63,766 bases of DNA from Pseudopedobacter sp039918235 (GTDB taxonomy: Bacteria; Bacteroidota; Bacteroidia; Sphingobacteriales; Sphingobacteriaceae), in contig JBDSHZ010000015.1 in assembly GCA_039918235.1 (NCBI GenBank), positions 1 through 63,766 of the forward strand, given 5' to 3'. Within the stretch, counting starts at the first letter, position 1, and each line of letters begins with the position of its first letter. Of the stretch, positions 25,501 through 34,632 are shown one piece after another. The translations under genes and the position numbers were made by a program. The notes beneath the pieces were generated by a model. The model saw only the letters and a list, made by a program, of their open reading frames with translations, made no database searches and had not been told where the DNA came from.

Positions 25501-25833
25501 TATGGAAGAATGGGCACACAGTCCATCAGCATTGCCGTTGTAGAGAACCTGGCAGTAGTAGAGGTGGCGAAGGGAACAAACATTATTACGCCTAATGGAG
25601 ATGGGGTGAACGATTTCTTTATCATCGTAAATATTGATCTCTATCCGAATAACACATTTACCATATTTGATAGGAGTGGTAAAACACTTTACAAAGTGAA
25701 TAGCTATAAGAATGATTGGGACGGCAGTACTAAGGGATTGCCATTGGACGAAGGTACGTACTACTATATTATTGAATTTGGCGATGGAAAAACAAATGCT
25801 AAAAAAGGATTTATTACGATAGTTAAAGACTAA
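22573..25833 (+). CDS. Large secreted MBG-repeat protein with type IX sorting domain
   Basis: 1086 residues from the ATG at 22573 (signal peptide MKKMLLSFFLLFVVFIANSQ); a frame from 22522 adds 17 residues before the signal. Layout: three related Ig/Fn-like units of about 90 residues (to about 315), four near-identical 74-residue MBG repeats plus a diverged fifth (about 300-675), two further MBG-type units (KSKIYGDADTALTYTFAP), a bacterial Ig-like unit, and a gliding-motility C-terminal domain (ITPNGDGVNDFFII to GFITIVKD). The tail directs type IX export and cell-surface attachment. Probably an adhesin or surface filament. Next to a PorP/SprF gene, the usual partner. Confidence 0.88.
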   Translation: MKKMLLSFFLLFVVFIANSQEVPKKTRLNKNLDGTVLKTSTGEIVASGCNAPSICPTGYLFKIQAGGNTYFLETPSVFAMLGNIPEYTYNTRYTVSVAAKYNGVFGVYGAETDVISSAPFTQLALNVCGTVLDQSGNIHADGAPLTETYRFRIKNGQNIQYIESATREAKLIDLPIYSPNTVYTIDVAIKVNGVYGEYTTACNVTTAKLITQIQSSFCGNVLTDIDDAIIADEIPQATAYRYKLTHGSQVEYLEGEHSFRMTHLTDYLYKTTYSVEVSAKINDVWTAYGAACEIITPGKRTATLTLGNLTQSYNGTAKAATVTTDPVGLSGVSITYDGSSTAPTAAGTYAVVASLTNNLYTATNATGNLVIGKATATLTLSDLTLSYNGTAKSATVTTNPVGLSGVGITYDGSSTAPTAAGTYAVIASLTNDNYSATNATGNLVIGKATATLTLSDLTPSYNGTAKAATVTTDPVGLSGVSITYGGNATVPTAAGTYAVIASLTNDNYSATNATGNLVIGKATATLTLSDLTHTYKGTAKSATVTTDPVGLSGVSITYGGSSTAPTAAGTYAVIASLTNDNYSARDAIASLVIGKATVTISLSNLSQTYDGTDKSITAVTNSAGLTGLTTTYNGSSTVPVATGSYTVVVKLGNANYTATNANGTLIIAPKAITVFAVAKSKIYGDADTALTYTFAPALFAGDSFSGSLLRATGKNVGIYAIAQGTIDAGPNYTISYVGANFTIHKKLLTISADNKSRTYNVANPTLTASYIGFVTGETNAVLTSQPALSTSAVLLSTNGNYPIDISGAAAINYAISYFAGTLIITPNTQTITFATLPDKLSTDAVFNLTATSSAGLNIFYTSSDASIARIINVNQVEILKAGTITITASQAVNANYGTATPIVQQLRIIDNPVPVIAISSSLGTSFSKGETAVLTATGATTYFWENTNGIISGQNTDRLTVRPSLNTTYTVTGANQYGRMGTQSISIAVVENLAVVEVAKGTNIITPNGDGVNDFFIIVNIDLYPNNTFTIFDRSGKTLYKVNSYKNDWDGSTKGLPLDEGTYYYIIEFGDGKTNAKKGFITIVKD
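23476..24363 (+). repeat. Four tandem 222-bp repeats inside the MBG-repeat gene
   Basis: Units begin at 23476, 23698, 23920 and 24142, each exactly 222 bases (74 codons), very similar at the DNA level (for example TTGGATTAAGTGGAGTTTCC and GCAACGGTAAC recur). Each encodes one MBG unit with YNGTAK and GTYAVIASLTNDNYSA. A fifth, diverged unit follows. Such identity favours copy-number change by recombination. Confidence 0.92.
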
Positions 25834-25897
25834 AGAGTTGAAAGTTAAGATCACGGTACATAGTTTAATGAACCAATGGACCAATGAAACAATTACA

Positions 25898-26770
25898 ATG
25901 AAGAAATTTCTAATCATATGCTCAATTGCCTTTTCAGCAATAACAACAAAGGCCCAACTTAATCCGTTGGGTGCAACATTCTTCCAGAACCAATATCTGG
26001 GAAATCCGGCTATGGCCGGACAGGAAAATGGTTTGAAGGCGAACATTGGCTATAGCATGCAATGGAGTACCGTTCCTGGATCGCCTTCGGCACAGTTCAT
26101 CACGGTAGAAAACCGTTGGAAAAAGGTTGCGGTAGGGGTTAACCTTTATGCAGACAGGGCTGGGCTATTGAAACGGACTAGGGCTGTTGCGACCTATGCC
26201 TATCATCTTCCGCTGAATGCCAACAACGATCAGTTGCAATTTGGGATTTCCCTTGGTTTACTTTCGGAAAGATTGGCAACGGAAGATATCAATGGAACAA
26301 TTTCCGATATTACGGCGCAACGTTTTAACAATCGGCCTCCAGTATTGGATGGCGATTTCGGAATGGCCTATACCAGTGGAAAGTGGAACATTCAGGGAGC
26401 GATACCGAACCTGAAAAACTTTTTGAAAAAAGAGAGCTATAAAACGGCAAATTGGAATACTTTTTTTACCGCAATCAGCTACAAATTTAATACAGACAGT
26501 ACGAAAAACTCGGTAACGATAGAGCCGAAGATTAGCTACAGAGTGGTGAGGGGATATGACGATGTGATTGATGGCGGAGTAAATGTTTCTTTCGAATCAA
26601 ATAAACTTTCCGTTACTGCAATCTACCACAGTACGAATAGCTTTTCTATGGGAATGGGTTTCAACTATAAAAAACTGTTGCTACTTGGAATGTACACTTC
26701 TGGAACATCTGCATTGCAGGGCTATTCTAGTGGCATCTTCGAGATTGGTTTGGGCTACAATTTTAAATAG
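25898..26770 (+). CDS. PorP/SprF-family type IX secretion membrane protein
   Basis: 290 residues from the ATG at 25898, with signal peptide MKKFLIICSIAFSAITTKAQ; an earlier TTG would add 20 leader-like residues. The mature part starts LNPLGATFFQNQYLGNPAMA, the hallmark of PorP/SprF proteins, and continues as outer-membrane beta-barrel strands ending in GLGYNF. These proteins help export or anchor partner proteins with type B sorting tails. It lies 64 bases after such a partner, so the pair very probably works together. Confidence 0.9.
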   Translation: MKKFLIICSIAFSAITTKAQLNPLGATFFQNQYLGNPAMAGQENGLKANIGYSMQWSTVPGSPSAQFITVENRWKKVAVGVNLYADRAGLLKRTRAVATYAYHLPLNANNDQLQFGISLGLLSERLATEDINGTISDITAQRFNNRPPVLDGDFGMAYTSGKWNIQGAIPNLKNFLKKESYKTANWNTFFTAISYKFNTDSTKNSVTIEPKISYRVVRGYDDVIDGGVNVSFESNKLSVTAIYHSTNSFSMGMGFNYKKLLLLGMYTSGTSALQGYSSGIFEIGLGYNFK

Positions 26771-26901
26771 CTTATGGTTCGAAATTTAGCCTATTTGGTT
26801 TTGAACGATCATTGTAAAATTGGCGATTAACAACAATTATTCTAATAATTGATTCGAATTGAGATCGCTTGCGAATAGAAAAATCTTCAGGAATTCTGAA
26901 G

Positions 26902-26940
26902 AAAAGTCCTTGATTTTTATTTTGAGGGCTTTTCTTGTTT
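26902..26940 (+). terminator. Terminator after the PorP/SprF gene
   Basis: Stem AAAAGTCCT/AGGGCTTTT (one G-U pair) followed by a T-rich tail. A smaller CTTCAG/CTGAAG hairpin (26885-26901) lies just before it. Confidence 0.7.
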
Positions 26941-27201
26941 TATGTAATTTTGACCAATATGTGTTTGATAAATAAGCCTTTTTCTGCCTTATTTATACTT
27001 ATATTTTCGCTGGTATTTTTTCTTAAACTCCCAGTAGTGACAAGTTCTTTTTTCTCTGCAAATTTGATTGCTGAAGAGATTGATTTTATGTAAACAAAAA
27101 AATAATATTACCAAAACAACATTCGGTTTTTATGGAGTTAAAAGTATTTTATAGGTAAAGTGTGGTAATTTCAATTACATATTAATTTTTTAATAAAAAA
27201 A

Positions 27202-27232
27202 TTTGCGTTTAATAAAAAACTAACTATATTCG
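27202..27232 (+). promoter_or_regulatory. Promoter of the FucP-type permease gene
   Basis: TTTG at 27202-27205, a 19-base spacer, then TATATTCG at 27225-27232, matching TAnnTTTG at all but one position. The candidate operator begins inside this -7 box. Confidence 0.65.
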
Positions 27233-27245
27233 TGTACGTTAACGG
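27231..27245 (+). promoter_or_regulatory. Candidate LacI-type operator 1
   Basis: CGTGTACGTTAACGG overlaps the -7 box and expected start of the permease transcript. GTGTACGTTAAC is an imperfect palindrome around a central CG, as in LacI-family sites. It matches the site at 60401-60415 in 14 of 15 bases (TTCGTGTACGkTAAC). Confidence 0.6.
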
Positions 27246-27330
27246 TTGTAATAATTAAACCTTACAACGCTAAACCAATTATTAAAAAGGATTTCAATAT
27301 TAATTAGAATTATTTTTTACGAGATTTTAC

Positions 27331-27343
27331 GTGTACGTAAACG
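27331..27343 (+). promoter_or_regulatory. Candidate LacI-type operator 2
   Basis: GTGTACGTAAACG differs from operator 1 in one of 13 bases. The 12-base core is palindromic at 10 of 12 positions around its central CG. It lies in the 5' leader, 43 bases before the permease start. Confidence 0.6.
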
Positions 27344-27385
27344 TAATCAGATTCTTACTTACTAATACATATATATTGATTACTT

Positions 27386-28774
27386 ATGGCGATGAAGAAA
27401 AATACTGATCAAGTACAAGCAGTTCAGGTAAACTCACTCAGTTCAAAAGAGACACATATTTCTATGTTTATATTAGGAGGTCTCTTTTTTATATTTGGTT
27501 TTATTACCTGGATTAATGCCATTCTTATTCCTTATTTCAAGATAGCTTGTGAACTAACCAACTTTCAATCTTACTTGGTTGCTTTCGCTTTTTATATTTC
27601 TTATTTCGTTGTTTCCTTACCATCATCATACCTTTTAAAACGCGTAGGCTTTAAAAAAGGCATTATGTATGGGTTATGGATTATGGCTATAGGTGTCTTT
27701 ATATTTATACCCGCTGCCTTATCTAGAACATACGAAGTATTTTTATTTGGCTTATTTACGATAGGATCTGGTTTAGCGATACTGCAAACAGCAGCTAATC
27801 CCTACATTACTATTTTAGGACCTATAGAAAAAGCAGCTAAACGGATTAGCTTCATGGGAATATGCAACAAAGGCGCAGGAATAATTGCTCCCCTCATATT
27901 TGCATCTGTAATTTTTAAAGTTGCAGATAATGAGATGATGAATCAATTACCTTTAATGGGCGCTGTTGAAAGGAATGAGGTACTAAACGAGCTAATCAGA
28001 AGAGTAATCATTCCTTATTCTGTTTTGGGAGTTGTGCTCACCATTCTTGGTTTTTTAATCCTTTTCTCTCCCTTACCAGAAATAGATACTGAACAGGAAA
28101 GTGAAGAAATATCCACTTTAAATTCTAATAAAAAAAGTCTTTTCCATTTCCCTCATTTAATATTGGGTGTTTTAGCAATCTTTTTTCACGTGGGAACACA
28201 AGTGATAGCCATTGATACAATTATTGGCTATGCAACTTCCATGAATATGCAAATTATGGAAGCCAAAGTTTTTCCGTCTTATACTTTATTTGCAACTATT
28301 GTGGGATACTCAATAGGGATCATCTTTATTCCAAAGCTAATTTCTCAAGTAAATATTCTGCGCATTTGCACCATGCTTGGAACTGTTTTTACCTTACTAA
28401 TTATCTACACACACGGTAATTACCATATCCTAGGTCATTATATAGATATCTCCATCTGGTTTATTGTTTTACTTGGCCTTGCAAACTCACTTGTTTGGGC
28501 CGGAATTTGGCCTTTGGCATTAAAAAACCTTGGAAGGTTTACTAAAATAGGATCATCTACACTAATTATGGCATTATGCGGAAGTGCCATATTCCCTGTT
28601 ATATATGGCTATTTGGCAGATTTATATGATGTGAGAAGTGCATATTGGCTACTTATTCCTTGTTACCTCTATTTGGTATTTTATGCTTTTTATGGTCATC
28701 AGGTAAAAAATTGGGTACCAAATCTCAGGAAAAAGAAAGACCACATTTTAGAATTTCAAGATCAAACTTTATAA
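27386..28774 (+). CDS. FucP-family sugar:proton symporter (MFS)
   Basis: A 462-residue inner-membrane protein with about 12 membrane helices. FILGGLFFIFGFITWINAIL and AFYISYFVVSLPSSYLLKRV are typical of the FucP/glucose-galactose subgroup, as is LQTAANPYITILGP. In polysaccharide loci with NagA/NagB-type enzymes such permeases often carry N-acetylhexosamines, fitting the downstream genes, but the sugar is inferred. It stands first in the locus, behind two candidate LacI sites, so it should be induced by the degradation product. Confidence 0.88.
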   Translation: MAMKKNTDQVQAVQVNSLSSKETHISMFILGGLFFIFGFITWINAILIPYFKIACELTNFQSYLVAFAFYISYFVVSLPSSYLLKRVGFKKGIMYGLWIMAIGVFIFIPAALSRTYEVFLFGLFTIGSGLAILQTAANPYITILGPIEKAAKRISFMGICNKGAGIIAPLIFASVIFKVADNEMMNQLPLMGAVERNEVLNELIRRVIIPYSVLGVVLTILGFLILFSPLPEIDTEQESEEISTLNSNKKSLFHFPHLILGVLAIFFHVGTQVIAIDTIIGYATSMNMQIMEAKVFPSYTLFATIVGYSIGIIFIPKLISQVNILRICTMLGTVFTLLIIYTHGNYHILGHYIDISIWFIVLLGLANSLVWAGIWPLALKNLGRFTKIGSSTLIMALCGSAIFPVIYGYLADLYDVRSAYWLLIPCYLYLVFYAFYGHQVKNWVPNLRKKKDHILEFQDQTL

Positions 28775-28932
28775 ATAATATCAATTTATTAAACTAAATA
28801 TAATATATGAATGAAAACTGTATCACATGAAAACTAGCTTAAGATATCCTAAACATCTTTTAGTTATCCCAAAATGTTAATACAGGAGTGAATACACTTC
28901 TGCAATCCATTAAAAAAATTAAACGCAAAAGA

Positions 28933-31900
28933 ATGAAAAAACAACTATTATTAAACGCAAATTCTTTTCTCCAATTTTACAAGAATTTTAATGCAAAGCA
29001 TGCCTTTTTATGTGCTTCTGTTTTAATTCTATCCTCCAATGTAAATGCAGCCACAGAGAAATTTGTTAAAGAAACCAAAATCAATAAATCTAATCACATC
29101 TTAAATACCGTTGCGGTGGTTAAGGATGTGACAATTAATGGTACTGTAAAAGGAGAAGGTGGAGGCGTGATGCAAGGCGTATCTGTTAATGTAAAAGGAA
29201 CCAATATAAGTACTGGAACAAATGCATCTGGAGCATACCAAATTACAGCTCCTGAAGGATCCGTTTTAGTATTTAGTTATGTTGGTTATGTTTCTCAAAG
29301 TATTAATATCGCTGATAGATCTGTAATTGATGTGACCTTATCAATGGATTTTGATTCTTACAAAATTGATGAGGTAGTAGTTGTGGGTTATGGAACGCAA
29401 AAACGATCAGACATTACCGGCTCTGTAACATCTGTGCCTAAAGAAAGATTATCAAAAATACCTGTCACCAATGTACTTCATGCAATTGAAGGAACTACCG
29501 CAGGTATCAGAATTAGTCAGAATTCTTCAGTACCAGGTAGTTCTGCCGGGGTGCAAATTAGAGGGGTGAACTCAATTAATGCAAGTACATCACCATTAAC
29601 CGTAATTGATGGTGTTCCCTTTAGCAACTTAGGTGGCTCTATGAATGATATCAATCCAAATGATATTGAATCCATAGAAATTCTTAAAGATGCCTCTGCA
29701 GTTGCAGTTTATGGCACTAGGGGCTCAAGTGGTGTTATTTTAATTACTACTAAGAGAGGTAAATCAGGCAATCCAACAATCAGATACAGTACTTTTGCCG
29801 GTCCAGAATATCAGAACAAGACTTTAACACCATTAAGTCCAGAACAATACGTTCAGCAGTATACTGATTTTTTAGCACAAAAGAACCAAGTGCCTGGCGC
29901 TGTTCCGGTTCCTAATCAGTACGAAAAAGAAAATTACGCTGCTGGTTTAACTACTAATTGGTTGAATGAAATTTCTCAACAAGGATTTATTCAAGATCAT
30001 AATTTGAGTATTTCTGGTGGTGGAGATAAAATCAAATATTTTGTTTCTGGAGCTTTTCAAAAACAAAAAGGTGTGTTAAAAGGATACCAGTTTGGTAGGG
30101 CTTCTTTCCGTTCAAATTTAGACGCAAATGTTACAGATTGGTTAACTGCTGGAACATCTTTGTTTTTTGCAGATAATAACACAGACGGAGGAACAGTAAG
30201 TTATTCATCGGCTATGCAAATGAGTCCTTACGGCCGTTTACGTGAAGACAATGGTGAATATACCATTTACCCAATGTTTTCAGAAACTTATACAAAAAAT
30301 CCGCTATTAGGTTTAAATGCTGATGTAATAGACAGACAAAAAAACCTTAACGGTATATTTTATGCCGAGGTTAAACCAAAATTTATTCCTGGCTTAAAAT
30401 ATAGGTTGAATGCTAATTATGCATTTCTACCTTCTAGAAGTGCTTCTTATAGAGGAACAAATGCTGGCGATACATTTCAAGGAACTGCCGGAATTAGTAA
30501 TTCTGAAACCAACAGTTGGATAATTGAGAACATATTGACTTACGATAAAAACTGGGGAAAACATCATTTAGATGTTACTGGATTATATAGTGGCCAAGAG
30601 AAAAAATATGAAATAAACAGTATTACAGGCAGAACATTTATTAATGATGATTTATCATACAATAATGTAAGTGCAGCAGCTGTGATAACAGCAGGTTCTT
30701 TTTACAGCAGAGAAGCTTTGGTTTCGCAAATGGGACGTATCAACTATTCTTATGATAGCAAATACTTATTCACTGCTACTGCCAGACGTGATGGTTATTC
30801 TGCTTTTGGATCTGGAACTAACAAATACGGAACTTTTCCATCTGTAGCGATAGGTTGGAATATTTCTAAAGAGAATTTTTTAAAGGATGTGAAGCAAATT
30901 GATAATATCAAGTTAAGAGCTTCTTACGGTACTTCTGGTAACCAAGCTGTTGGCGTTTATCAAACAATTACTACTCAAGGTGTTACTAAATACATTTATA
31001 ACGGAGTTACTGCAACCGGTTTGGTTTCAAGCTCATTGCTAGCTAACGGAGTATTAGGTAACACACAATTAAATTGGGAAAGTACAACTGGAACTAACTT
31101 AGCTATTGATTTTTCTATATTCAATAGTAGAATAAGCGGAACAGTTGAAGCTTATCAGACTAAAACTGATGATGTATTATTGAGTCGTAAACTACCTACA
31201 GTAAGTGGTTACGCAAGTGTATTTGATAATTTAGGTAGTGTAGAGAATAGAGGGATTGAATTCACTTTAAATACTATTAACGTACAGAAAAACAATTTCA
31301 CCTGGTCATCTAATTTTAATTTCTCTGCTAACCGTAATAAGATTGTATCGCTTTACGGAGATGGTAAAGATGATATTGGCAATAAATTATTTATTGGAAA
31401 ACCTTTATATGCTATTTATGATTATCAAGTTGCAGGCGTATGGCAAGTAGGTGAAGACGCATCTCAGGTTGATCCAGGTGCAACACCAGGAAGCCTAAAG
31501 TTTGTAGACATTAATAAGGATAAAGTGATTACTGAGTCAGATAAAGTTTATCAAGGTAGCAGCTTGCCAAAATGGACTGGTGGTATGATGAATAACTTTA
31601 AGTACAAAGAATTTGGGTTGAGTGTATTAATACAAACAGCACAAGGCGCAAAAATCAACAATCCGCTACTAAACTTACAAAGTTACGGTGGCCGTGTAAG
31701 CTTTCCTCAAGAAGTTGGTTATTGGACGGCAGCTAATATGAACAATACACAGCCGTCTTTAACATATACTAATCCTAAACAATATGCTTACCCTGTAGAT
31801 CAAAACTATACTAGAATAAAAGATATTACATTTAGCTATAGTTTAACGCAAAAAGCATTAGACAAGATAAAACTGGGTAGTTTAACTGCTTTCTTAAGTG

Positions 31901-32055
31901 GTAGAAACATTGCCACTTTTACTGATTGGGTTGGGCTTGATCCAGAATTAAGTGTGAATGGTTCTCAATCAGGTGCTGCAAATGCACCTCTTAGCTATGG
32001 CGTATATCCTTTAGTTTCGAGCTTTGTATTTGGTTTAAATGTTACACTACGTTAA
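28933..32055 (+). CDS. SusC/RagA-family TonB-linked outer-membrane transporter
   Basis: Imports oligosaccharides across the outer membrane with its SusD partner. 1040 residues from the ATG at 28933; a GTG at 28888 would add 15 basic residues. A signal sequence ends at about SSNVNAA. Then comes a carboxypeptidase-like domain (INGTVKGEGGGVMQGVSVNV), a TonB-box-like IDEVVVVGYGTQKRSDITGS, the plug (VQIRGVNSINASTSPLTVID, VYGTRGSSGVILITTKRG) and a beta-barrel ending FVFGLNVTLR. Followed by the SusD partner 19 bases downstream. Confidence 0.95.
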   Translation: MKKQLLLNANSFLQFYKNFNAKHAFLCASVLILSSNVNAATEKFVKETKINKSNHILNTVAVVKDVTINGTVKGEGGGVMQGVSVNVKGTNISTGTNASGAYQITAPEGSVLVFSYVGYVSQSINIADRSVIDVTLSMDFDSYKIDEVVVVGYGTQKRSDITGSVTSVPKERLSKIPVTNVLHAIEGTTAGIRISQNSSVPGSSAGVQIRGVNSINASTSPLTVIDGVPFSNLGGSMNDINPNDIESIEILKDASAVAVYGTRGSSGVILITTKRGKSGNPTIRYSTFAGPEYQNKTLTPLSPEQYVQQYTDFLAQKNQVPGAVPVPNQYEKENYAAGLTTNWLNEISQQGFIQDHNLSISGGGDKIKYFVSGAFQKQKGVLKGYQFGRASFRSNLDANVTDWLTAGTSLFFADNNTDGGTVSYSSAMQMSPYGRLREDNGEYTIYPMFSETYTKNPLLGLNADVIDRQKNLNGIFYAEVKPKFIPGLKYRLNANYAFLPSRSASYRGTNAGDTFQGTAGISNSETNSWIIENILTYDKNWGKHHLDVTGLYSGQEKKYEINSITGRTFINDDLSYNNVSAAAVITAGSFYSREALVSQMGRINYSYDSKYLFTATARRDGYSAFGSGTNKYGTFPSVAIGWNISKENFLKDVKQIDNIKLRASYGTSGNQAVGVYQTITTQGVTKYIYNGVTATGLVSSSLLANGVLGNTQLNWESTTGTNLAIDFSIFNSRISGTVEAYQTKTDDVLLSRKLPTVSGYASVFDNLGSVENRGIEFTLNTINVQKNNFTWSSNFNFSANRNKIVSLYGDGKDDIGNKLFIGKPLYAIYDYQVAGVWQVGEDASQVDPGATPGSLKFVDINKDKVITESDKVYQGSSLPKWTGGMMNNFKYKEFGLSVLIQTAQGAKINNPLLNLQSYGGRVSFPQEVGYWTAANMNNTQPSLTYTNPKQYAYPVDQNYTRIKDITFSYSLTQKALDKIKLGSLTAFLSGRNIATFTDWVGLDPELSVNGSQSGAANAPLSYGVYPLVSSFVFGLNVTLR

Positions 32056-32074
32056 AATCTAAAAAAAAAATATT

Positions 32075-33661
32075 ATGAAAAAATTAATCTTTTTACTCAT
32101 CATTACTCCGTTTTTATTTAGTTTTCTCTCTTGTCAGAAATCTTTTCTAGACGAAAACTCAGATTCGGCATATTCACCGCTTAATACCTATAAAAATGTA
32201 GCAGGTATGGAAGCAGGTATTGCAGGGCTACAACTGTCCGTTCGTGAGCAAACTACAATGCAGAACCCTGGACAGTCATTGATAGCTGTTTTTCAAGTTG
32301 GTACAGATGTAGCTATAAACGGACTATTTGGTCCAGAATCTGAGCCTTTTGAGAATTATGCATTACTTAACTCTGAAGGAGTTGCGGTGTCTTATTTTTG
32401 GACATGGGCTTACAAAGTGATCACTAACGCTAATTTAATTATACAAGGAGCAGAAGATGATACTGCTGTTTTAACAACTGCTCAAAGAAGTTTATATACA
32501 GCAGAAGCTAAGTTTTATAGAGCTTTTGCCTATAACTTTTTGGTCACTCTATATGGACCTGTTCCATTGGTAGATAAACCTTTAACTGCACCAAAAACAG
32601 ATTTTACTAGAGCATCACTAGAAAGTTTAAACACTTTAATTAACGATGATCTTATTTATGCCACTGCTAACCTTCCCAATATTGATGCAGTATCAAAATC
32701 AGGAAGAATAAATAAACAAGCAGCGAATCAGTTGCTAGCAGAAGTTTATTTAAGACAAGGTAAGAATGACCTTGCAGAGTTGCAATGTATGGAGATTATC
32801 AACAGTAAGAAGTTAACCTTGATTAAAGCAAGATTTGGTGTTAACAAATCTTTACCCGGTGATCCATTTTCTGATATGTTTATAACAGGTAATCAACGTC
32901 GTTCATCAGGTAACACTGAATCTATTTGGGTAGAAGAAATGGAATACCTTACTCCAGGTGGTTCATCTAGTTTAGATCAACATAGAAGAGTTTGGGTGCC
33001 TTACTATTCAAACGTTGCTGGTTTATTAGTTGCCGATTCTTTAGGTGGACGTGGAGTAGGCCGTCTTCGTTTAAGTCCTTGGGTAATAAATGGTTTATAT
33101 AAAACTAGTGATATGCGTAACTCTAAGTACAACATACATCGCGATTTTTATTATAACGACCCTAAGAACGCTAAGTTTGGACAAAAGGTTATTCCAGTAC
33201 CAGCAGATACATTATATAAAATAGCTCCTTTCACTACTAAATGGAACCATTATATTTCTACAGATCCTACAGGAAATGGTGCTTACAAAGACATTACCAT
33301 GATGCGCTTTGGAGAAACTTATCTTTTACTTGCAGAAGCCCAGATGAAACAGAAAAAATTAGGAGATGCAGCTATTAGTATTAATGTTTTACGAAGTAGG
33401 GCAAATGCAGCTAATGTAAATGCATCAGATATCACATTAGATTTTATTTTGGACGAGCGTGTTAGAGAGTTAATTGGTGAAGAAAACCGCAGGATGACTT
33501 TGGTTCGTACAGGTACGCTTGTTGAAAGAGCTAAAAGATTGAATAAAGAAAAAACACTAGCTACTATTAAAGACTTTAACAACTTATGGCCTTTACCTTT
33601 TTCTGAGATTGCACTTAATAAAGATGCAGTATTAGAACAAAATATAGGTTACACAAAATAG
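32075..33661 (+). CDS. SusD/RagB-family outer-membrane glycan-binding lipoprotein
   Basis: Surface lipoprotein that captures oligosaccharides for the SusC pore. 528 residues with lipobox FSFLSC (Cys about residue 20), the TPR-rich core (YRAFAYNFLVTLYGPVPLV, NKQAANQLLAEVYLRQGKN) and the C-terminal block MMRFGETYLLLAEAQ, ERVRELIGEENRRMTLVRTG and LWPLPFSEIALN typical of the family. A terminator follows, so SusC/SusD form their own unit. Confidence 0.95.
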   Translation: MKKLIFLLIITPFLFSFLSCQKSFLDENSDSAYSPLNTYKNVAGMEAGIAGLQLSVREQTTMQNPGQSLIAVFQVGTDVAINGLFGPESEPFENYALLNSEGVAVSYFWTWAYKVITNANLIIQGAEDDTAVLTTAQRSLYTAEAKFYRAFAYNFLVTLYGPVPLVDKPLTAPKTDFTRASLESLNTLINDDLIYATANLPNIDAVSKSGRINKQAANQLLAEVYLRQGKNDLAELQCMEIINSKKLTLIKARFGVNKSLPGDPFSDMFITGNQRRSSGNTESIWVEEMEYLTPGGSSSLDQHRRVWVPYYSNVAGLLVADSLGGRGVGRLRLSPWVINGLYKTSDMRNSKYNIHRDFYYNDPKNAKFGQKVIPVPADTLYKIAPFTTKWNHYISTDPTGNGAYKDITMMRFGETYLLLAEAQMKQKKLGDAAISINVLRSRANAANVNASDITLDFILDERVRELIGEENRRMTLVRTGTLVERAKRLNKEKTLATIKDFNNLWPLPFSEIALNKDAVLEQNIGYTK

Positions 33662-33672
33662 TATTAAAAACA

Positions 33673-33715
33673 GGGAGAAATACTTTTATTATTTAATAAG
33701 TATTTCCCCCTTTTT
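33673..33715 (+). terminator. Terminator after susD
   Basis: Stem GGGAGAAATACTT/AAGTATTTCCCCC (13 positions, one mismatch), AT-rich loop, then TTTTT. It separates SusC/SusD from the enzyme operon. Confidence 0.85.
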
Positions 33716-33916
33716 ATATTAAAAGTTGCTTTTATGGATTTGAAAGCAGAACTAAATCTTAATAGATGGCTTCTTTTAATGAAAAATAGAAGATATCATT
33801 ATACTTATTATGAATAACACTTCTTCAATTAAGCGTGTTATCCCTTGCTCTTTAGATTTAAAGTTTAAACATAAAATTCGGGAAGTATTAATGCCTATAT
33901 GGTTTAAAAATATGTG

Positions 33917-34564
33917 ATGAAAAATTTATTTATACCATTGATAGATGAATTGAATATCAATTCTGAGATGGTTAAAGTTGCTTCATTAATAGCTGCTTTA
34001 CCAAAAAATCATATTAGCTATCAGCCTTGGTCCAATTACAAAACTAACTGTCATGCTAGTTTTGCCATAGCACATAATGGTACAGCCATATTTTTGAAAT
34101 ATGATGTTGCCGAAGATGTGATTAAAGTAAATACCCATAAAACAAATGGCCCCGTAAATAAAGACAATTGTGTAGAGTTTTTTGTTTCTTTTGGTTCAGA
34201 AAATGAATATTATAATATAGAATTAAACTGTGTAGGAATTAGCCGTATAGCCTATGGCAAAGAAAGATCAAATAGAATTTTTTTAGCAGAGGAGACCATT
34301 AATAAGGTGAAAACACATATTGAAATTGTAACCGCCCCAATAAAAAGCGTTGCTAAGTACTTATGGCAAATCACTATAATTATTCCTATTGAAGTGTTTG
34401 AATATAGCAGTTTAAAAACGCTACATCAACAAAGTGGATTTGGGAATTTTTTTAAATGTGGTGATGATTTACCACATAAAAACTTTTATTCATGGAATAT
34501 GATTGATGCAAAAACCCCTGATTTTCATTTACCTGAATTTTTTGGATCAATAGATTTTGGTTAG
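33917..34564 (+). CDS. CBM9-like carbohydrate-binding protein, apparently cytoplasmic
   Basis: About 215 residues (ATG at 33917; a GTG precedes it directly). It matches the carbohydrate-binding family 9-like fold: SYKPW-like ISYQPWSNYKTN, AIFLKYDVAEDVIKVNT, NKDNCVEFFVSF and a C-terminal FYSWNMIDAKTPDFHLPEFF. There is no signal peptide, so it stays in the cytoplasm, unlike most such modules. It leads a run of same-strand genes ending in GH88 and may bind imported sugars or serve as a small sensor; the role is unknown. Confidence 0.75.
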   Translation: MKNLFIPLIDELNINSEMVKVASLIAALPKNHISYQPWSNYKTNCHASFAIAHNGTAIFLKYDVAEDVIKVNTHKTNGPVNKDNCVEFFVSFGSENEYYNIELNCVGISRIAYGKERSNRIFLAEETINKVKTHIEIVTAPIKSVAKYLWQITIIIPIEVFEYSSLKTLHQQSGFGNFFKCGDDLPHKNFYSWNMIDAKTPDFHLPEFFGSIDFG

Positions 34565-34632
34565 CCCTACCTAAAAAATGAAATTTTGATAACTAGTTTA
34601 AAATACAATTTACTGATTGTTAAAAGCTAAAC

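Larger units (their letters stand above)
26941..27385 (+). promoter_or_regulatory. Non-coding region leading to the sugar permease gene
   Basis: About 445 AT-rich bases without a gene. They hold a consensus promoter at 27202-27232 and two candidate LacI-type sites at 27231-27245 and 27331-27343. The predicted 5' leader is about 145 bases. Confidence 0.6.

Noticed and set aside
25237..26046. 269-codon minus-strand frame across the end of the MBG protein and start of PorP
   Set aside because: It is the shadow of two well-supported genes and translates to low-plausibility sequence.
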